From positions 1 through 64,000 of the forward strand of contig SVNP01000006.1 in assembly GCA_015066805.1 (NCBI GenBank): 64,000 nt of DNA. The letters are read 5' to 3'. The notes under the pieces were generated by a model, which searched no databases, was not told the DNA's origin, and saw nothing but the letters and a program-made list of their open reading frames with translations. Position numbers and translations under genes: made by a program. This document shows positions 7,536 to 16,730 of the stretch, in pieces (positions within the stretch are counted from its first letter, which is position 1; every line of letters starts with the position of its first letter). Source of the DNA: Ruminococcus sp. GTDB taxonomy: Bacteria; Bacillota; Clostridia; Oscillospirales; Ruminococcaceae.

Positions 7536-8873
7536 ATGGAGAACACAGCCTCTATTGCAAGAGAACGCCTTGCGCTGCTCTTCGACAACGGCTCCTTTAC
7601 CGAGCTGGATGCCCTTCGTATGGAAAAGGACGAGGGTGCTGCTGTCGTGTGTGCACATGGCTATGTAGACGGCCTGCCCGTCTGCGCCTTTGCACAGTCC
7701 CCTGACATCAACAACGGTGCCCTGGGCAAAAATGCCGCCGGCAAAATCAAGCGCCTGTATAATCTGGCTGCAAAGACCGGTACCCCCGTAGTAGGGATCT
7801 ACGATTCCAACGGCGTTTACATCGACGGTACTGCCGATGCACTGACCGTTTACGGCAAGCTCATCGCAGCCGCCAATCATCTTTCCGGTGTGGTAGCACA
7901 GATCTCCGTGATCGCAGGTGTCTGCGCAGGCAGCGCCGCACTGATGGCTTCTGCTGCTGATTTTGTCATCTGCACCGAAAAATCCGAGCTGTACCTGACT
8001 CCTCCCTTCGGCACCAATGCCGCCGCCGCAGAAACCGCTGCCAAGAACGGTGTGGCTGCTGCTGTGTGTGCAGATGATGCCGCAGCTATGGAAAAGGTCA
8101 AGGCAATTCTGACCCTGATGCCTGCCAACAATCTGGCCGGCGCACCTGTTTGTGAGTATACCGCTCCCGCAGCAGCCTGCACCAAGGAGGCTCTGGCCGA
8201 GAGCATTGCCGATGCAGATTCTCTGCTGCCTTTGTATGAGACCTACGGCGATACCGTAAAGACTGCTCTGGCAACCCTGCGCGGTACTGCAGTGGGTATT
8301 ATTTCCGCTTGCGGCAAGGATGCCCTCACCGCTGACGATACCGCAAAGATCGCACGCTTTGTACGCACCTGCGATGCCTTCTCCATTCCCGTCATCACCC
8401 TGATGGATACCCCCGGCTTCGCTTGTGATACCGATGCCGCAAGAAACGGTTCTCTCCGTGCGATGGCACAGCTTTGCGGTGCCTATGCAGAAGCCACTAC
8501 CGTGAAGATCGCCCTCATTACCGGCGAGGCAAGCGGTGCCGCATTCTCCGCCATGGCCGGCAGAGGCGCAGGCAGCGATCTGGTTCTGGCCTGGGACAGC
8601 GCAACCATCGCCCCCATGAGACCCGAAGCCGCAGTAGAATTCCTGTGGCACGATAAGCTGAAGGGTGCTGCCGATGTGAACGCTACCCGCCGTACATTGG
8701 CCGCCGAGTACAGCAGCACGCTGGCATCTGCCGAAAAGGCCGCACAGCTTGGCGTTGTGGATACCGTGATCTCCGCAGCCGCCAGCCGTGATGCTCTTGT
8801 AGCAGCTCTGGATATGCTGGAGGGCAAGCGCATCAGCCGTATGCCCAAGAAGCACAGCAATATCCCCTTCTAA
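7536..8873 (+). CDS. Biotin-dependent carboxyltransferase, PccB/MmdA-like (12S-type) subunit
   Basis: A 445-residue carboxyltransferase with a duplicated crotonase-like fold. Seen: ARERLALLFDNGSFTELDA at the N-terminus; GVCAGSAALMASAADF, the first oxyanion region; then the second half with ITLMDTPGFACDTDA and ITGEASGAAFSAMAGRGAG. Such enzymes move CO2 between biotin and an acyl-CoA (propionyl-, methylmalonyl- or acetyl-CoA). It is shorter than usual (about 510 residues), lacks the standard N-terminal extension, and has SGAA where GGAY is common, so the substrate is uncertain. ATG 7536 is preferred; ATG 7521 abuts the AAAGG. Downstream genes encode a biotin carrier and a 5S/OadA-like protein. 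Confidence 0.85.
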   Translation: MENTASIARERLALLFDNGSFTELDALRMEKDEGAAVVCAHGYVDGLPVCAFAQSPDINNGALGKNAAGKIKRLYNLAAKTGTPVVGIYDSNGVYIDGTADALTVYGKLIAAANHLSGVVAQISVIAGVCAGSAALMASAADFVICTEKSELYLTPPFGTNAAAAETAAKNGVAAAVCADDAAAMEKVKAILTLMPANNLAGAPVCEYTAPAAACTKEALAESIADADSLLPLYETYGDTVKTALATLRGTAVGIISACGKDALTADDTAKIARFVRTCDAFSIPVITLMDTPGFACDTDAARNGSLRAMAQLCGAYAEATTVKIALITGEASGAAFSAMAGRGAGSDLVLAWDSATIAPMRPEAAVEFLWHDKLKGAADVNATRRTLAAEYSSTLASAEKAAQLGVVDTVISAAASRDALVAALDMLEGKRISRMPKKHSNIPF

Positions 8874-8958
8874 TTGCAAATCCATGCAGATCCTGCATGA
8901 CCATAGGTCGTAGACCGCAGAACATAGACCATATCAAACAAATAATCAGGAGGTTCTC

Positions 8959-9354
8959 ATGAAACAGTTCCGTGTAACCATCAACAATAAGCAATATGAT
9001 GTCGCAGTGGAAGAGCTGGGCGCAGGTGCCGCACCTGCTCCTGCTGCCGCCACTGCACCCGCCGCTGCACCTGCTCCCGTGCAGGCAGCCGCACCCGCAC
9101 CTGCCGCAGCACCTGCTGCACCCGCAGCCGTTCCCGCTGATGGCGAGCCCGTATCCGCACCCATGCCCGGCACCATCCTGCAGGTAAAGTGTGCCGCAGG
9201 CGATGCCGTTACCAAGGGTCAGGTCCTGTTTGTGCTGGAGGCTATGAAGATGGAGAACGATATCGTTGCCCCCAAGGATGGCACCATCGTTTCCGTGAAC
9301 ACCACCAAGGGCAGCTCTGTCAACCCCGGCGATGCACTCGCCATCCTGGGCTGA
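8959..9354 (+). CDS. Biotin carboxyl carrier protein (1.3S/GcdC-type)
   Basis: 131 residues. A short N-terminal beta segment ([20 protein letters not shown]), a long Ala/Pro-rich flexible linker (about 22-62), then a biotinyl-lipoyl domain with EAMKMEN; the biotin Lys is about residue 97, 34 from the end. It should shuttle carboxyl groups between the 12S-like and 5S-like subunits encoded on either side. AGGAGG precedes the ATG. The high-GC Ala/Pro linker is typical of the family. Confidence 0.95.
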   Translation: MKQFRVTINNKQYDVAVEELGAGAAPAPAAATAPAAAPAPVQAAAPAPAAAPAAPAAVPADGEPVSAPMPGTILQVKCAAGDAVTKGQVLFVLEAMKMENDIVAPKDGTIVSVNTTKGSSVNPGDALAILG

Positions 9355-9370
9355 GAAAGCGAGCAGTACC

Positions 9371-10768
9371 ATGCCGAAGATCAAAATTACAGAAACCGTC
9401 CTGCGTGACGCACACCAGTCCTTGCTGGCAACCCGTATGCCCACCTCCGATATGCTCCCCATTCTGGAGCAGATGGATAAGATCGGCTTCCACTCCATCG
9501 AGTGCTGGGGCGGCGCAACCTTCGATTCCTGCCTGCGTTTTCTCAGTGAAGACCCCTGGGAGCGTCTGCGCCTGCTGAAAAAGTATATGCCCAACACCAA
9601 GCTGCAGATGCTGTTCCGCGGCCAGAATATGCTGGGCTACCGCCATTACGCCGATGACGTGGTAGAATACTTCGTACAGAAATCCATTGCCAACGGTATT
9701 GATGTCATCCGTATCTTTGATGCCCTCAACGATATCCGCAACCTGGATACTGCCATTAAGGCAGCCAAGAAGGAAGGCGCGCATACTCAGGTGGCCATCA
9801 GCTACACCACCGGTGAGGTGTTCACCAACGAATACTATGTCAACTATGCAAAGCAGATCGAATCCGCCGGTGCAGACTCCATCTGTATCAAGGATATGGC
9901 TGCTCTGCTGACCCCCTATGAGACCGAGTCTCTGGTAAAGGCTCTGAAGGCTGCCGTAAAGCTGCCCATCCAGATCCATACCCACAGCACCTCCGGTCTG
10001 GCCTCCATGTGCCTGATGAAGGGCATCGAGGCAGGCGCAGATATTGTGGATACCGCAATGAGCCCTCTGGCTCTGGGTACCTCCCATGCGCCCACCGAGT
10101 CCATGGTCGCCGCACTCCAGGGTACCGAGTATGATACCGGTCTGGATCTGGTGGCTCTCAGCGAGATCCGTACCTACTTTATGGGTCTGCGCGATAAGTA
10201 TATCAAGGCCGGCCTGCTGGATCCCAAGATGCTGGCAACCGACGCCAATGCCCTGATCTATCAGGTGCCCGGCGGTATGCTCTCGAACCTCTTGTCTCAG
10301 CTCAAGCAGGCAGGCAAGGAGGATCAGCTTACCGCAGTGCTGGAGGAAGTGCCCCGTGTCCGTGCAGACGCAGGCTACCCCCCTCTGGTCACCCCCTCTT
10401 CCCAGATCGTGGGCACACAGGCTGTGTTCAACGTCATCATGGGCGAGCGTTACAAGACCGTTACCAAGGAGTTCAAAGGCGTGGTACGCGGCGAATACGG
10501 CAGAACCCCCGTGGCGATTGATCCCGAGTTCCGTAAGAAGATCATCGGTGATGCAGAGCCCATTGACTGCCGCCCCGCTGACCTGCTGAAGCCCGAGCTG
10601 GAAACCCTCCGTCAGGAGTGCGCCGAGTGGCTGACCCAGGAAGAAGATGTGCTGAGCTATGCACAGTTCGGACAGGTCGCCGTGAAGTTCTTTGAACAGC
10701 GCAGAGATAAACAGTTCGGTCTGGATGGCGTACACGGTAACGCTGAAAAACAAATTCACCCCGTCTGA
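9371..10768 (+). CDS. Carboxyltransferase 5S subunit / oxaloacetate decarboxylase alpha-like
   Basis: A 465-residue TIM-barrel carboxyltransferase of the pyruvate carboxylase/OadA/5S class, acting on oxaloacetate or pyruvate and biotin. Seen: [16 protein letters not shown] (metal Asp), [22 protein letters not shown], the CIKDMAALL block with the carbamylated Lys position, and the [10 protein letters not shown] metal His pair. The C-terminal conserved domain (about 300-450) is present, but no biotinyl domain is fused; that is a separate upstream gene. The start at 9371 begins at the family's usual N-terminus; its RBS is weak (AAAGCGAG), so translation may be coupled to the carrier gene 16 bases away. 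Confidence 0.92.
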   Translation: MPKIKITETVLRDAHQSLLATRMPTSDMLPILEQMDKIGFHSIECWGGATFDSCLRFLSEDPWERLRLLKKYMPNTKLQMLFRGQNMLGYRHYADDVVEYFVQKSIANGIDVIRIFDALNDIRNLDTAIKAAKKEGAHTQVAISYTTGEVFTNEYYVNYAKQIESAGADSICIKDMAALLTPYETESLVKALKAAVKLPIQIHTHSTSGLASMCLMKGIEAGADIVDTAMSPLALGTSHAPTESMVAALQGTEYDTGLDLVALSEIRTYFMGLRDKYIKAGLLDPKMLATDANALIYQVPGGMLSNLLSQLKQAGKEDQLTAVLEEVPRVRADAGYPPLVTPSSQIVGTQAVFNVIMGERYKTVTKEFKGVVRGEYGRTPVAIDPEFRKKIIGDAEPIDCRPADLLKPELETLRQECAEWLTQEEDVLSYAQFGQVAVKFFEQRRDKQFGLDGVHGNAEKQIHPV

Positions 10769-10786
10769 ACGACACCATGAATTTAT

Positions 10787-10876
10787 ATCGGCAAGCTGCA
10801 AGTCCGCATTCGTGCCGTATCACCCGAATGGAACAACAGACGGTGTAACACGGAAAGGAGCATGTAGCTTGCCGAT
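10787..10876 (+). promoter_or_regulatory. metA leader: inverted repeat covering the start codon
   Basis: ATCGGCAAGCT at 10787-10797 is perfectly complementary to AGCTTGCCGAT at 10866-10876, which contains the TTG start codon of metA. Between them lie a CATTCG/CGAATG hairpin and the AAAGGAG RBS. Pairing of the two arms would bury the start site. This could be a translational switch; I cannot match it to a known SAM riboswitch class. Confidence 0.45.
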
Positions 10877-11816
10877 TTGTATTTCCAAGGAACTGCCTGC
10901 CTATCAGGCATTGCTGAATGAAAAGATTTTTGTGATGGGCGCAGAACAGGCTGCCCATCAGGATATCCGCCCCTTGCGGATCCTCATTCTCAACATTATG
11001 CCCAAGAAGATCGAAACCGAGACACAGTTGCTGCGTCTGCTGAGCAATACCCCTTTGCAGGTGGATATTTCTCTGCTGCGGTTGGAATCTCATGTTTCCA
11101 AAAACACCGCCCAGAGCCATATGGATGCCTTCTATACCACCTTCTCCGAGATTCGCAAGAAGTACTACGATGGCATGATCATTACCGGTGCCCCTGTGGA
11201 ACAACTCCCCTTTGAGGAGGTTGACTACTGGTCGGAGATCTGCGAGATCATGGATTGGTCCAAACGACACGTTTTCAGTACTCTGCATATCTGTTGGGGT
11301 GCCCAGGCAGGATTGTACCACCACTTCGGTGTGCCGAAATATCCGCTGGAGCAGAAGATGTTCGGCATCTTCCCTCATAAGGCGGAGGTGGAGAATTCTC
11401 TGCTGCTGCAAGGCTTTGATGAGGTGTTCGATGTACCCCATTCCCGCCACACAGAGGTGCGTCGTGAGGACATCGAAAAGGTGGATGCGCTGGAGATCCT
11501 TACCAGCTCTCCCCTCTCCGGTGTGCATATTGTGGCAAACCGCAACGGCAGACAGTATTTTATTACAGGACATTCCGAGTACGACCGCAACACCCTTGCG
11601 GATGAATACTTCCGGGATAAGGAAAAGGGGCTGCCCATCGCCATCCCCTACCACTACTTCCCCAATGATGATCCCGCCTGTCAGCCGCGGTTCAGTTGGC
11701 GATGCCACGCCAATCTGATGTTCTCCAACTGGTTGAATTACTGCGTTTACCAGCGCACGCCCTTTGATCTGGAAGAGCTGGCACTGCGTAACTGGAACTG
11801 GCATATGGATGCCTGA
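10869..11816 (+). CDS. metA: Homoserine O-acyltransferase (MetA type)
   Basis: 315 residues; activates homoserine (with acetyl- or succinyl-CoA) for methionine synthesis. Motifs: [41 protein letters not shown], the nucleophile in [15 protein letters not shown] (Cys), the His of [13 protein letters not shown], and the Glu of [12 protein letters not shown]. The start is TTG at 10869: AAAGGAG ends 8 bases upstream and the protein then begins [11 protein letters not shown], matching the family N-terminus. Upstream ATGs in frame would add about 59 unrelated residues inside the previous gene. MetA proteins of this kind often use acetyl-CoA; the acyl donor cannot be read with confidence. Confidence 0.93.
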   Translation: MPICISKELPAYQALLNEKIFVMGAEQAAHQDIRPLRILILNIMPKKIETETQLLRLLSNTPLQVDISLLRLESHVSKNTAQSHMDAFYTTFSEIRKKYYDGMIITGAPVEQLPFEEVDYWSEICEIMDWSKRHVFSTLHICWGAQAGLYHHFGVPKYPLEQKMFGIFPHKAEVENSLLLQGFDEVFDVPHSRHTEVRREDIEKVDALEILTSSPLSGVHIVANRNGRQYFITGHSEYDRNTLADEYFRDKEKGLPIAIPYHYFPNDDPACQPRFSWRCHANLMFSNWLNYCVYQRTPFDLEELALRNWNWHMDA

Positions 11817-11855
11817 GGCGCATCCCCGGCGTGTGAAAGTGAAAGGAGCCTTGCA

Positions 11856-12473
11856 ATGGATCAGCAACCGATTCCCAATCCCTATGAGCAATACCCCAAC
11901 GGCTATCAACGACCCTATTACCATGCTCCCATGCAGCAGCGCAAGCCCATTGGCTTTGCAGTTGCCGCACTGGTGCTGGGATTGGTCAGTCTGGTAGGCA
12001 TTTGCTGCTGCATCAACTTTGTAACAGCACCCCTTGCCATTATTTTCGGCATTATTGCACTGGTGCAGAAGCAGCGCGGTACGGGAATGTCCATTACCGG
12101 TATTATTACCGCAACCTTAAGCCTGATCGCTGTGCTGATCTGTTTTCTGGCCTTTGCCGAATTGGTTCCCTACGCAGAAGATATCGCAAGCGACTACGAA
12201 CGGGTCATTGTGGAGGCCGATGAGATCTTCCCCGAATACGAGGAAACCGGCGAGCTGCCTGAGTTCCTTACCAAATATCTGGAAGACCCCTACGATAGCT
12301 GGCTGGATAAGTACGACATTGATATCTACGACATTATGGACGTACTGCTGGTGGAATATAAAAACGGTAACCTCTCTTTTGAAAGCTACAACGACGGCTT
12401 TTATTACAGCAAAGAATTTCACTACGGAACAGGCAACGGTGTCATCACGCTGCTGCCGCCCGTTACCCCATAA
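11856..12473 (+). CDS. DUF4190-like membrane protein
   Basis: 205 residues: a Pro/Gln/Tyr-rich cytoplasmic N-terminus (PNPYEQYPNGYQRPYY), two membrane segments (about 33-60 and 74-100) with a LVLGLVSLVGICCCINF core and GIIALVQKQRGTGM loop typical of DUF4190, then an acidic extracytoplasmic C-terminal domain of about 100 residues. AAAGGAG lies upstream of the ATG. Function unknown. It ends at a clear terminator and sits 39 bases after metA. Confidence 0.78.
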   Translation: MDQQPIPNPYEQYPNGYQRPYYHAPMQQRKPIGFAVAALVLGLVSLVGICCCINFVTAPLAIIFGIIALVQKQRGTGMSITGIITATLSLIAVLICFLAFAELVPYAEDIASDYERVIVEADEIFPEYEETGELPEFLTKYLEDPYDSWLDKYDIDIYDIMDVLLVEYKNGNLSFESYNDGFYYSKEFHYGTGNGVITLLPPVTP

Positions 12474-12480
12474 AAACAGA

Positions 12481-12520
12481 ACATCCGCAGGTCTTTTGCA
12501 CGGCCTGCGGATGTTTTTTG
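12481..12520 (+). terminator. Terminator after the DUF4190-like gene
   Basis: ACATCCGCAGG pairs with CCTGCGGATGT, followed by T6. Confidence 0.92.
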
Positions 12521-12583
12521 TTCCCATTTCAGGCGGAAATATTGATTTTCGGAAAGCTTTTATTGTTTTTCGATAATTTTCTA

Positions 12584-12612
12584 TTGACAAACGAGAAAAT
12601 GTATGCTATACT
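12584..12612 (+). promoter_or_regulatory. Promoter of the DUF2975-XRE operon
   Basis: TTGACA (12584-12589), 17-base spacer, TATACT (12607-12612). Confidence 0.9.
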
Positions 12613-12645
12613 GATACCAACAACTACCAAAGGAGCGTGACCGAT

Positions 12646-13098
12646 ATGTCAAAACAATGGAAACCGACGCATTCTCTTTTTCTGAGCCGCATTCTGGTGA
12701 TGGCGGTGTTCGGCCTGCTGATTGCCCTGCTGTTCTGCATTCCCCTCATTACCGAATGGTATGATTCCGTTTCCGGACAGGAACCCATTGCATTGGTACT
12801 GAACATCAGCCTGTATCTTTCCGATGCTGCCGGATTTGCCGCTGCATTTTTTCTCCACCGCCTGCTGGGCAATATCCGCAAGCAGGAGATCTTTGTGGAT
12901 GCCAACGTCACCTGCCTGCGTGTGATCTCCTGGTGCTGCTTCGGCCTTGCCCTTATCTTCTTTGCACTGGGATTCTGGCGGTCACTGGCGTGGATGATCA
13001 CCTTTGCCGCTGCTTTCTTCGGGCTGATCATGCGTGTGCTGAAAAACGTGTTCCAGCTTGCCGTGGAAATGCGTAAGGAAAACGACTACACCATCTGA
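12646..13098 (+). CDS. DUF2975 membrane protein
   Basis: 150 residues with four predicted membrane helices: about 13-35, 49-72, 88-108 and 115-140. The layout and the FLHRLLGNIRKQEIFVDANV segment between helices 2 and 3 fit DUF2975. The downstream partner, a tiny XRE regulator, is the standard neighbour of this family. The ATG at 12646 has AAAGGAG at 10 bases; an in-frame GTG at 12637 abuts the RBS and is rejected. Role unknown; such pairs are thought to be small membrane-linked regulatory modules. Confidence 0.82.
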   Translation: MSKQWKPTHSLFLSRILVMAVFGLLIALLFCIPLITEWYDSVSGQEPIALVLNISLYLSDAAGFAAAFFLHRLLGNIRKQEIFVDANVTCLRVISWCCFGLALIFFALGFWRSLAWMITFAAAFFGLIMRVLKNVFQLAVEMRKENDYTI

Positions 13099-13117
13099 AC
13101 GGAGAAAAGGAGCAATT

Positions 13118-13336
13118 ATGCCGATTATCGTAAATCTGGATGTGATGATGGCAAAACGGAAGATCTCCGCCGGAGAACTGGCAGAACGCATTGAGATCAC
13201 CCCCGCCAATCTTTCCATCTTAAAGAACAACAAGGCAAAGGCCATTCGGTTTTCTACGCTGGAGGCCATTTGCAAAGCCTTAGACTGCCAGCCCGGTGAT
13301 GTGCTGGCGTATACCCCCGATGAAGAATCCACCTAA
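13118..13336 (+). CDS. Small XRE/Cro-type transcriptional regulator
   Basis: A 72-residue single helix-turn-helix protein: MPIIVNLDVMMAKRKISAGE, then AERIEITPANLSILKNNK (recognition helix) and FSTLEAICKALDCQPGDVL, the classic Cro/C1 small-regulator pattern (YozG-like). AAAAGGAG before the ATG. Paired with the DUF2975 gene 19 bases upstream; the following membrane genes are close enough to belong to the same transcript. Likely autoregulates the operon (inference). Confidence 0.92.
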   Translation: MPIIVNLDVMMAKRKISAGELAERIEITPANLSILKNNKAKAIRFSTLEAICKALDCQPGDVLAYTPDEEST

Positions 13337-13349
13337 GGAGGGAACGATC

Positions 13350-14876
13350 ATGATGTATTACGTATCGGATGTACCCCGACCTGCGGAAGAACAAGCCCAT
13401 GTACAGCGCAGCTTCCGCAGCCATGACGGCATTGCCGCAGGTGCTTGTATGCTGCTGGGATTTCTCGCAGTACGGTATCTGCTGTTTCTGCCCGATGGCT
13501 TCGCCACAACTGCTCTGTTTCTGCTGATGTTTTTCTTTGCGGTGTGGTATCATCGCAAATGCGGATTTGCCTATACAGTATCTCATAAGCTGCAGGGCGG
13601 CGTGATCTGCCTGTTTTCCCTCAGCTTTTCCCTCACAGATAACAGTCTGCTGCATACGCTGGCCGCATTGTATCTCATTGTCGCACTGGCATGGCTGCAT
13701 TATTCTGCAGCCCATGGATTGCAGCACACCCCTCGATTTCTGTTTTTCCATCTCACAGGACTGTTTATGCAGCACGCCCCCGATGAACTGGGCAGCGGAT
13801 ACAAAGCCATCGGGCAAAGCTGCCGCAGCAGCAAAACCGGCAATGCTGTGCGGATCATCCTGCTGGGGCTGCTGCTGAGTCTGCCCCTGACACTGATCGT
13901 AGCCGCATTGCTCTCCTCAGCGGACGCAGGCGTTGCCAAGATGCTCAACACCATATGCGATCTGTTTACCGAAGAGTTTTTCTCCATAGCAGGGCAAGTA
14001 TTGATTGCGCCGCTGGCAGGTGCCTGGATATTTGCCGTGCTGTATGCCGCCACCAATACAAGCCGATATCCCCGTGTGTGCGATCAAGCCTTTGAAACCC
14101 GACTGGAGGGACTGCGGTTTCTGCCGACCCTTGGATTATGCACAGCCGTTACCCCTATCTGCCTGCTTTATGTGATCTATGTGGTGTCCCAGATCAGCTA
14201 TTTCTGTTCTGCATTCCGGGGCAATCTCCCCGAAAACATGATCTATTCTCAATATGCACGCCGCGGCTTTTTTGAGCTGTGTGCCATCGCTGTTTTGAAT
14301 CTTCTGGTGCTGCTGGTCATCAACGGCTGCTGCAAACAGAAAAACCACCGTAAACCCTTTGCTGCCAAGCTGTATGGCTGTGCGCTCTGCCTGTTCACGT
14401 TGTTTATCATTGCAACGGCTCTTGCCAAAATGATTATGTACATCAACGCTTATGGTCTGACACGTCCCCGCCTGTACACCGCATGGTTTATGGTACTGCT
14501 GGCTGCTGTTTTCATTCTTTTATTGGTGATGCAGTTCCGCAAGCTGCCGGCCGCCTCTGTGCTGACTGCTGTTTTTACCCTTTGGCTGGGGATCCTCTGC
14601 TTTGCCAGACCCGATGCCCTCATTGCGGAATACAACATCACACGCTGGGAAAAGGGCACGCTTGCCACGCCGGACTGGTATATGCTGTGCGAGCTTTCCG
14701 ATGATGCCTATGCGGTGATCTGCGAGCACTGGGATGCCATTGATCCCACCAACCAAGAGAAAATTCAAAAAAACTATGACCGCCGCCAACAGGAATATGA
14801 CCAAGACATCCACAATACATGGAATCTTTCTACCCAATATCTGCTGCACTGCTGGGAGGGCAACCACCATGAATAA
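13350..14876 (+). CDS. DUF4173 polytopic membrane protein
   Basis: 508 residues with roughly 10-12 membrane helices. The conserved stretch Y-x-YARRGFFELCAIAVLN and the RLEGLRFLPTL segment indicate DUF4173 (DUF4153-related). An AAGGAGGG overlapping the previous stop serves the ATG at 13350, so it is coupled to the XRE gene. The C-terminal about 80 residues are soluble and charged. Function unknown; these proteins commonly follow a DUF2975/XRE or two-component module. Confidence 0.82.
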   Translation: MMYYVSDVPRPAEEQAHVQRSFRSHDGIAAGACMLLGFLAVRYLLFLPDGFATTALFLLMFFFAVWYHRKCGFAYTVSHKLQGGVICLFSLSFSLTDNSLLHTLAALYLIVALAWLHYSAAHGLQHTPRFLFFHLTGLFMQHAPDELGSGYKAIGQSCRSSKTGNAVRIILLGLLLSLPLTLIVAALLSSADAGVAKMLNTICDLFTEEFFSIAGQVLIAPLAGAWIFAVLYAATNTSRYPRVCDQAFETRLEGLRFLPTLGLCTAVTPICLLYVIYVVSQISYFCSAFRGNLPENMIYSQYARRGFFELCAIAVLNLLVLLVINGCCKQKNHRKPFAAKLYGCALCLFTLFIIATALAKMIMYINAYGLTRPRLYTAWFMVLLAAVFILLLVMQFRKLPAASVLTAVFTLWLGILCFARPDALIAEYNITRWEKGTLATPDWYMLCELSDDAYAVICEHWDAIDPTNQEKIQKNYDRRQQEYDQDIHNTWNLSTQYLLHCWEGNHHE

Positions 14877-15258
14877 ACGATGGCTGTATATCCTGCTGAG
14901 TATCGTTCTGTTCCTCGCCGAGGTTCTCATCGGAGCATTTGCCCATGGCTGGTTACGCAAATACTTTGGAGATGTTCTGGTTATCATCCTGATGTACACC
15001 ATGGTGCGAAGCGTTCTTCCTCGCATACGGCGATGTGGACTGCTGCCCACATTACTGCTGATCTTCTGCCAGATCGTGGAAGGCTTGCAGGCATGGGGCT
15101 TTGTGGATAAAATGGGCATCACCAACCACCTGCTGCGTATTCTCATCGGCACATCCTTCTCATGGATCGACGTGCTTTGCTACGGCATTGGTTTTGTGCC
15201 CCTGCTGGTATGGGAGATCTTTGCTGTCAGATACCCGAAAAGAAAGGCAACATTATGA
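14869..15258 (+). CDS. DUF2809-like small membrane protein
   Basis: 129 residues, four membrane helices, starting MNKRWLYILLSIVLFLAEV. The IGAFAHGWLRKYFGDVLV segment and the C-terminal SWIDVLCYGIGF motif match DUF2809. The start overlaps the stop of the DUF4173 gene by 8 bases and the end overlaps the next gene (ATGA), so the three are translationally coupled. Function unknown. Confidence 0.78.
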   Translation: MNKRWLYILLSIVLFLAEVLIGAFAHGWLRKYFGDVLVIILMYTMVRSVLPRIRRCGLLPTLLLIFCQIVEGLQAWGFVDKMGITNHLLRILIGTSFSWIDVLCYGIGFVPLLVWEIFAVRYPKRKATL

Positions 15259-15809
15259 AAACTCTGATCCTCAACGGTTCTCCTCACATCAACGGAGATA
15301 CCGCCCAACTGCTGGCACAATGTACAGCAGTGCTGGAAGGCGAAGTCCGCATCATTCAGGCATATACCGCCAACATTGCTCCCTGTGTGGATTGCCGCGC
15401 CTGTCGGCAGCAGATCGGCTGCATTGTGGAAGATGATATGCAGGAGATCTACAAGGAGCTGGAAAGCTGTGATAACGTGATCCTTGCCACACCTGTGTAT
15501 TTTTCTCAGCCCACCGGCAAGCTGCTGGATGTGTGCAGCCGTCTGCAAATGCTGTTTTGTGCACGATTCTTTTTGCATAAGCGGCTGCTGCAAAAGCCAA
15601 AACGGGGCGGCATGATCGTGGTGGGCGGCGGTAACGGCAGCGTAACGCCTGCCTGTCAGACCCTTTCTGTTCTGCTGCGGGAAATGGGCTGCACCGAACA
15701 GTTTCCTCCTGTTACCAGCCATAGCACCGATACCCTGCCCGCCATAAAAGATGCCCTTGCCTGTGAAAAGGCAAGGGCATTGGGCGCATACTGTAATCGT
15801 TTAATCTAA
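15255..15809 (+). CDS. NADPH-dependent FMN reductase / flavodoxin-like protein
   Basis: 184 residues with a flavodoxin-like fold. MKTLILNGSPHINGDTAQLL holds the FMN phosphate loop, and CVDCRACRQQIGCIVEDDMQEI is the cysteine-rich segment of the iron-sulfur flavoprotein/WrbA-like family. CDNVILATPVYFSQPTGKL follows. Probably an FMN-dependent oxidoreductase of unknown substrate. ATGA overlap with the gene before. The 3' end overlaps convergent tatD by 9 bases and carries the tatD terminator. Confidence 0.88.
   Translation: MKTLILNGSPHINGDTAQLLAQCTAVLEGEVRIIQAYTANIAPCVDCRACRQQIGCIVEDDMQEIYKELESCDNVILATPVYFSQPTGKLLDVCSRLQMLFCARFFLHKRLLQKPKRGGMIVVGGGNGSVTPACQTLSVLLREMGCTEQFPPVTSHSTDTLPAIKDALACEKARALGAYCNRLI
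15744..15780 (-). terminator. tatD terminator inside the opposing flavodoxin gene
   Basis: Minus strand ATGCCCTTGCC pairs with GGCAAGGGCAT, followed by CTTTTAT. It lies within the coding region of the convergent gene, so each gene constrains the other. Confidence 0.75.
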
Positions 15810-16580
15810 GGGGCAGGCAAAAAGAGCTGCGGCGTTTTCAGCGGTGATCCTTCCGATCTCCTGCGTGGAAACGCCCTTTTCTCTTGCCATGACCGCCACC
15901 ACCTCGGTAAGCATAGTGCTGTCACAGCGCTTGCCACGGTAGGGCACGGGAGCCATATAGGGGCAGTCTGTTTCGATCAGCAGGCGGTCAAGAGGCACCT
16001 GTGCCAGAGCCTCCAAGGGCTTGCGGGCATTTTTGAAGGTCAGCACGCCTGTAAAGCCAATGTGCAGCCCCAGTGCGATGACCTCCCTGGCAGATTCCGC
16101 AGAACCTGAGAAACAGTGCATCACACCTTGTTTGGGGCGGCATTCCCGCAGGATCTCCAACATATCGCCCATGGCATCCCGACAGTGCAGGATCACGGGC
16201 AGCCGCAGCTTTTCCGCCAGAGCAAGCTGCTCACGGAATATTTTCTTCTGGAAATCGGGGTCATAGCCATCATAATGGTAGTCCAGACCGATCTCGCCAA
16301 TGGCCTTTACCCTCGGATGTTTTGCAAGCTGCTCCAATTGCAGCAAATAATCTCCGGGCACCTCGGTGCATTCGGGATGCACCCCCACCGCTGCAATGAG
16401 ATGCGGGTAACGCTCAGCAAGCTGCACGCTGCCCACAGCGGATTCCATATCATAAGCGGCAACCATACAACGCACAACGCCCTTCTCCGGCAAGGAGGAC
16501 AAAAGGGCATCTCTGTCCTCATCGTAAGCGCTGTCGGTGTAGTGTGTATGGCTGTCAAAAATCAGAATTTGCTCTTCCAT
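15801..16580 (-). CDS. tatD: TatD family metal-dependent DNase
   Basis: 259 residues, amidohydrolase-type TIM barrel; TatD enzymes are 3'-5' exonucleases/DNA-repair hydrolases. Metal and catalytic motifs in order: FDSHTHY, GVHPE, GEIGLDYHY, LHCRDAMGDM, HCFSGS and LLIETDCPYMAP, all intact. Length is typical. Monocistronic, facing the flavodoxin gene and using a terminator inside it. Confidence 0.95.
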   Translation of the reverse strand: MEEQILIFDSHTHYTDSAYDEDRDALLSSLPEKGVVRCMVAAYDMESAVGSVQLAERYPHLIAAVGVHPECTEVPGDYLLQLEQLAKHPRVKAIGEIGLDYHYDGYDPDFQKKIFREQLALAEKLRLPVILHCRDAMGDMLEILRECRPKQGVMHCFSGSAESAREVIALGLHIGFTGVLTFKNARKPLEALAQVPLDRLLIETDCPYMAPVPYRGKRCDSTMLTEVVAVMAREKGVSTQEIGRITAENAAALFACPLD

Positions 16581-16649
16581 TCCCTCAACCTTTACAAATC
16601 ATTAACAATTTATTGAGACAAAATGCTATTTTTCGGCAGAAAACTGTGG

Positions 16650-16730
16650 TATACTGGTTACAGTGATAAGAAACTGATTCATTTACAGGCACGGAAGCAG
16701 CTGCTCCCGTGCCTCTTTCTTTTTATTGGG
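16650..16730 (+). ncRNA. Possible short RNA between tatD and the dehydratase genes
   Basis: On the plus strand a TATACT (16650-16655) preceded by TGTGG is followed about 35 bases later by AGGCACGG...CCGTGCCT with a TCTTTCTTTTTATT tail, a good terminator pointing in the plus direction. No plus-strand gene explains it; the flanking genes are both on the minus strand. The -35 match is weak, so this is only a candidate. Confidence 0.3.
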
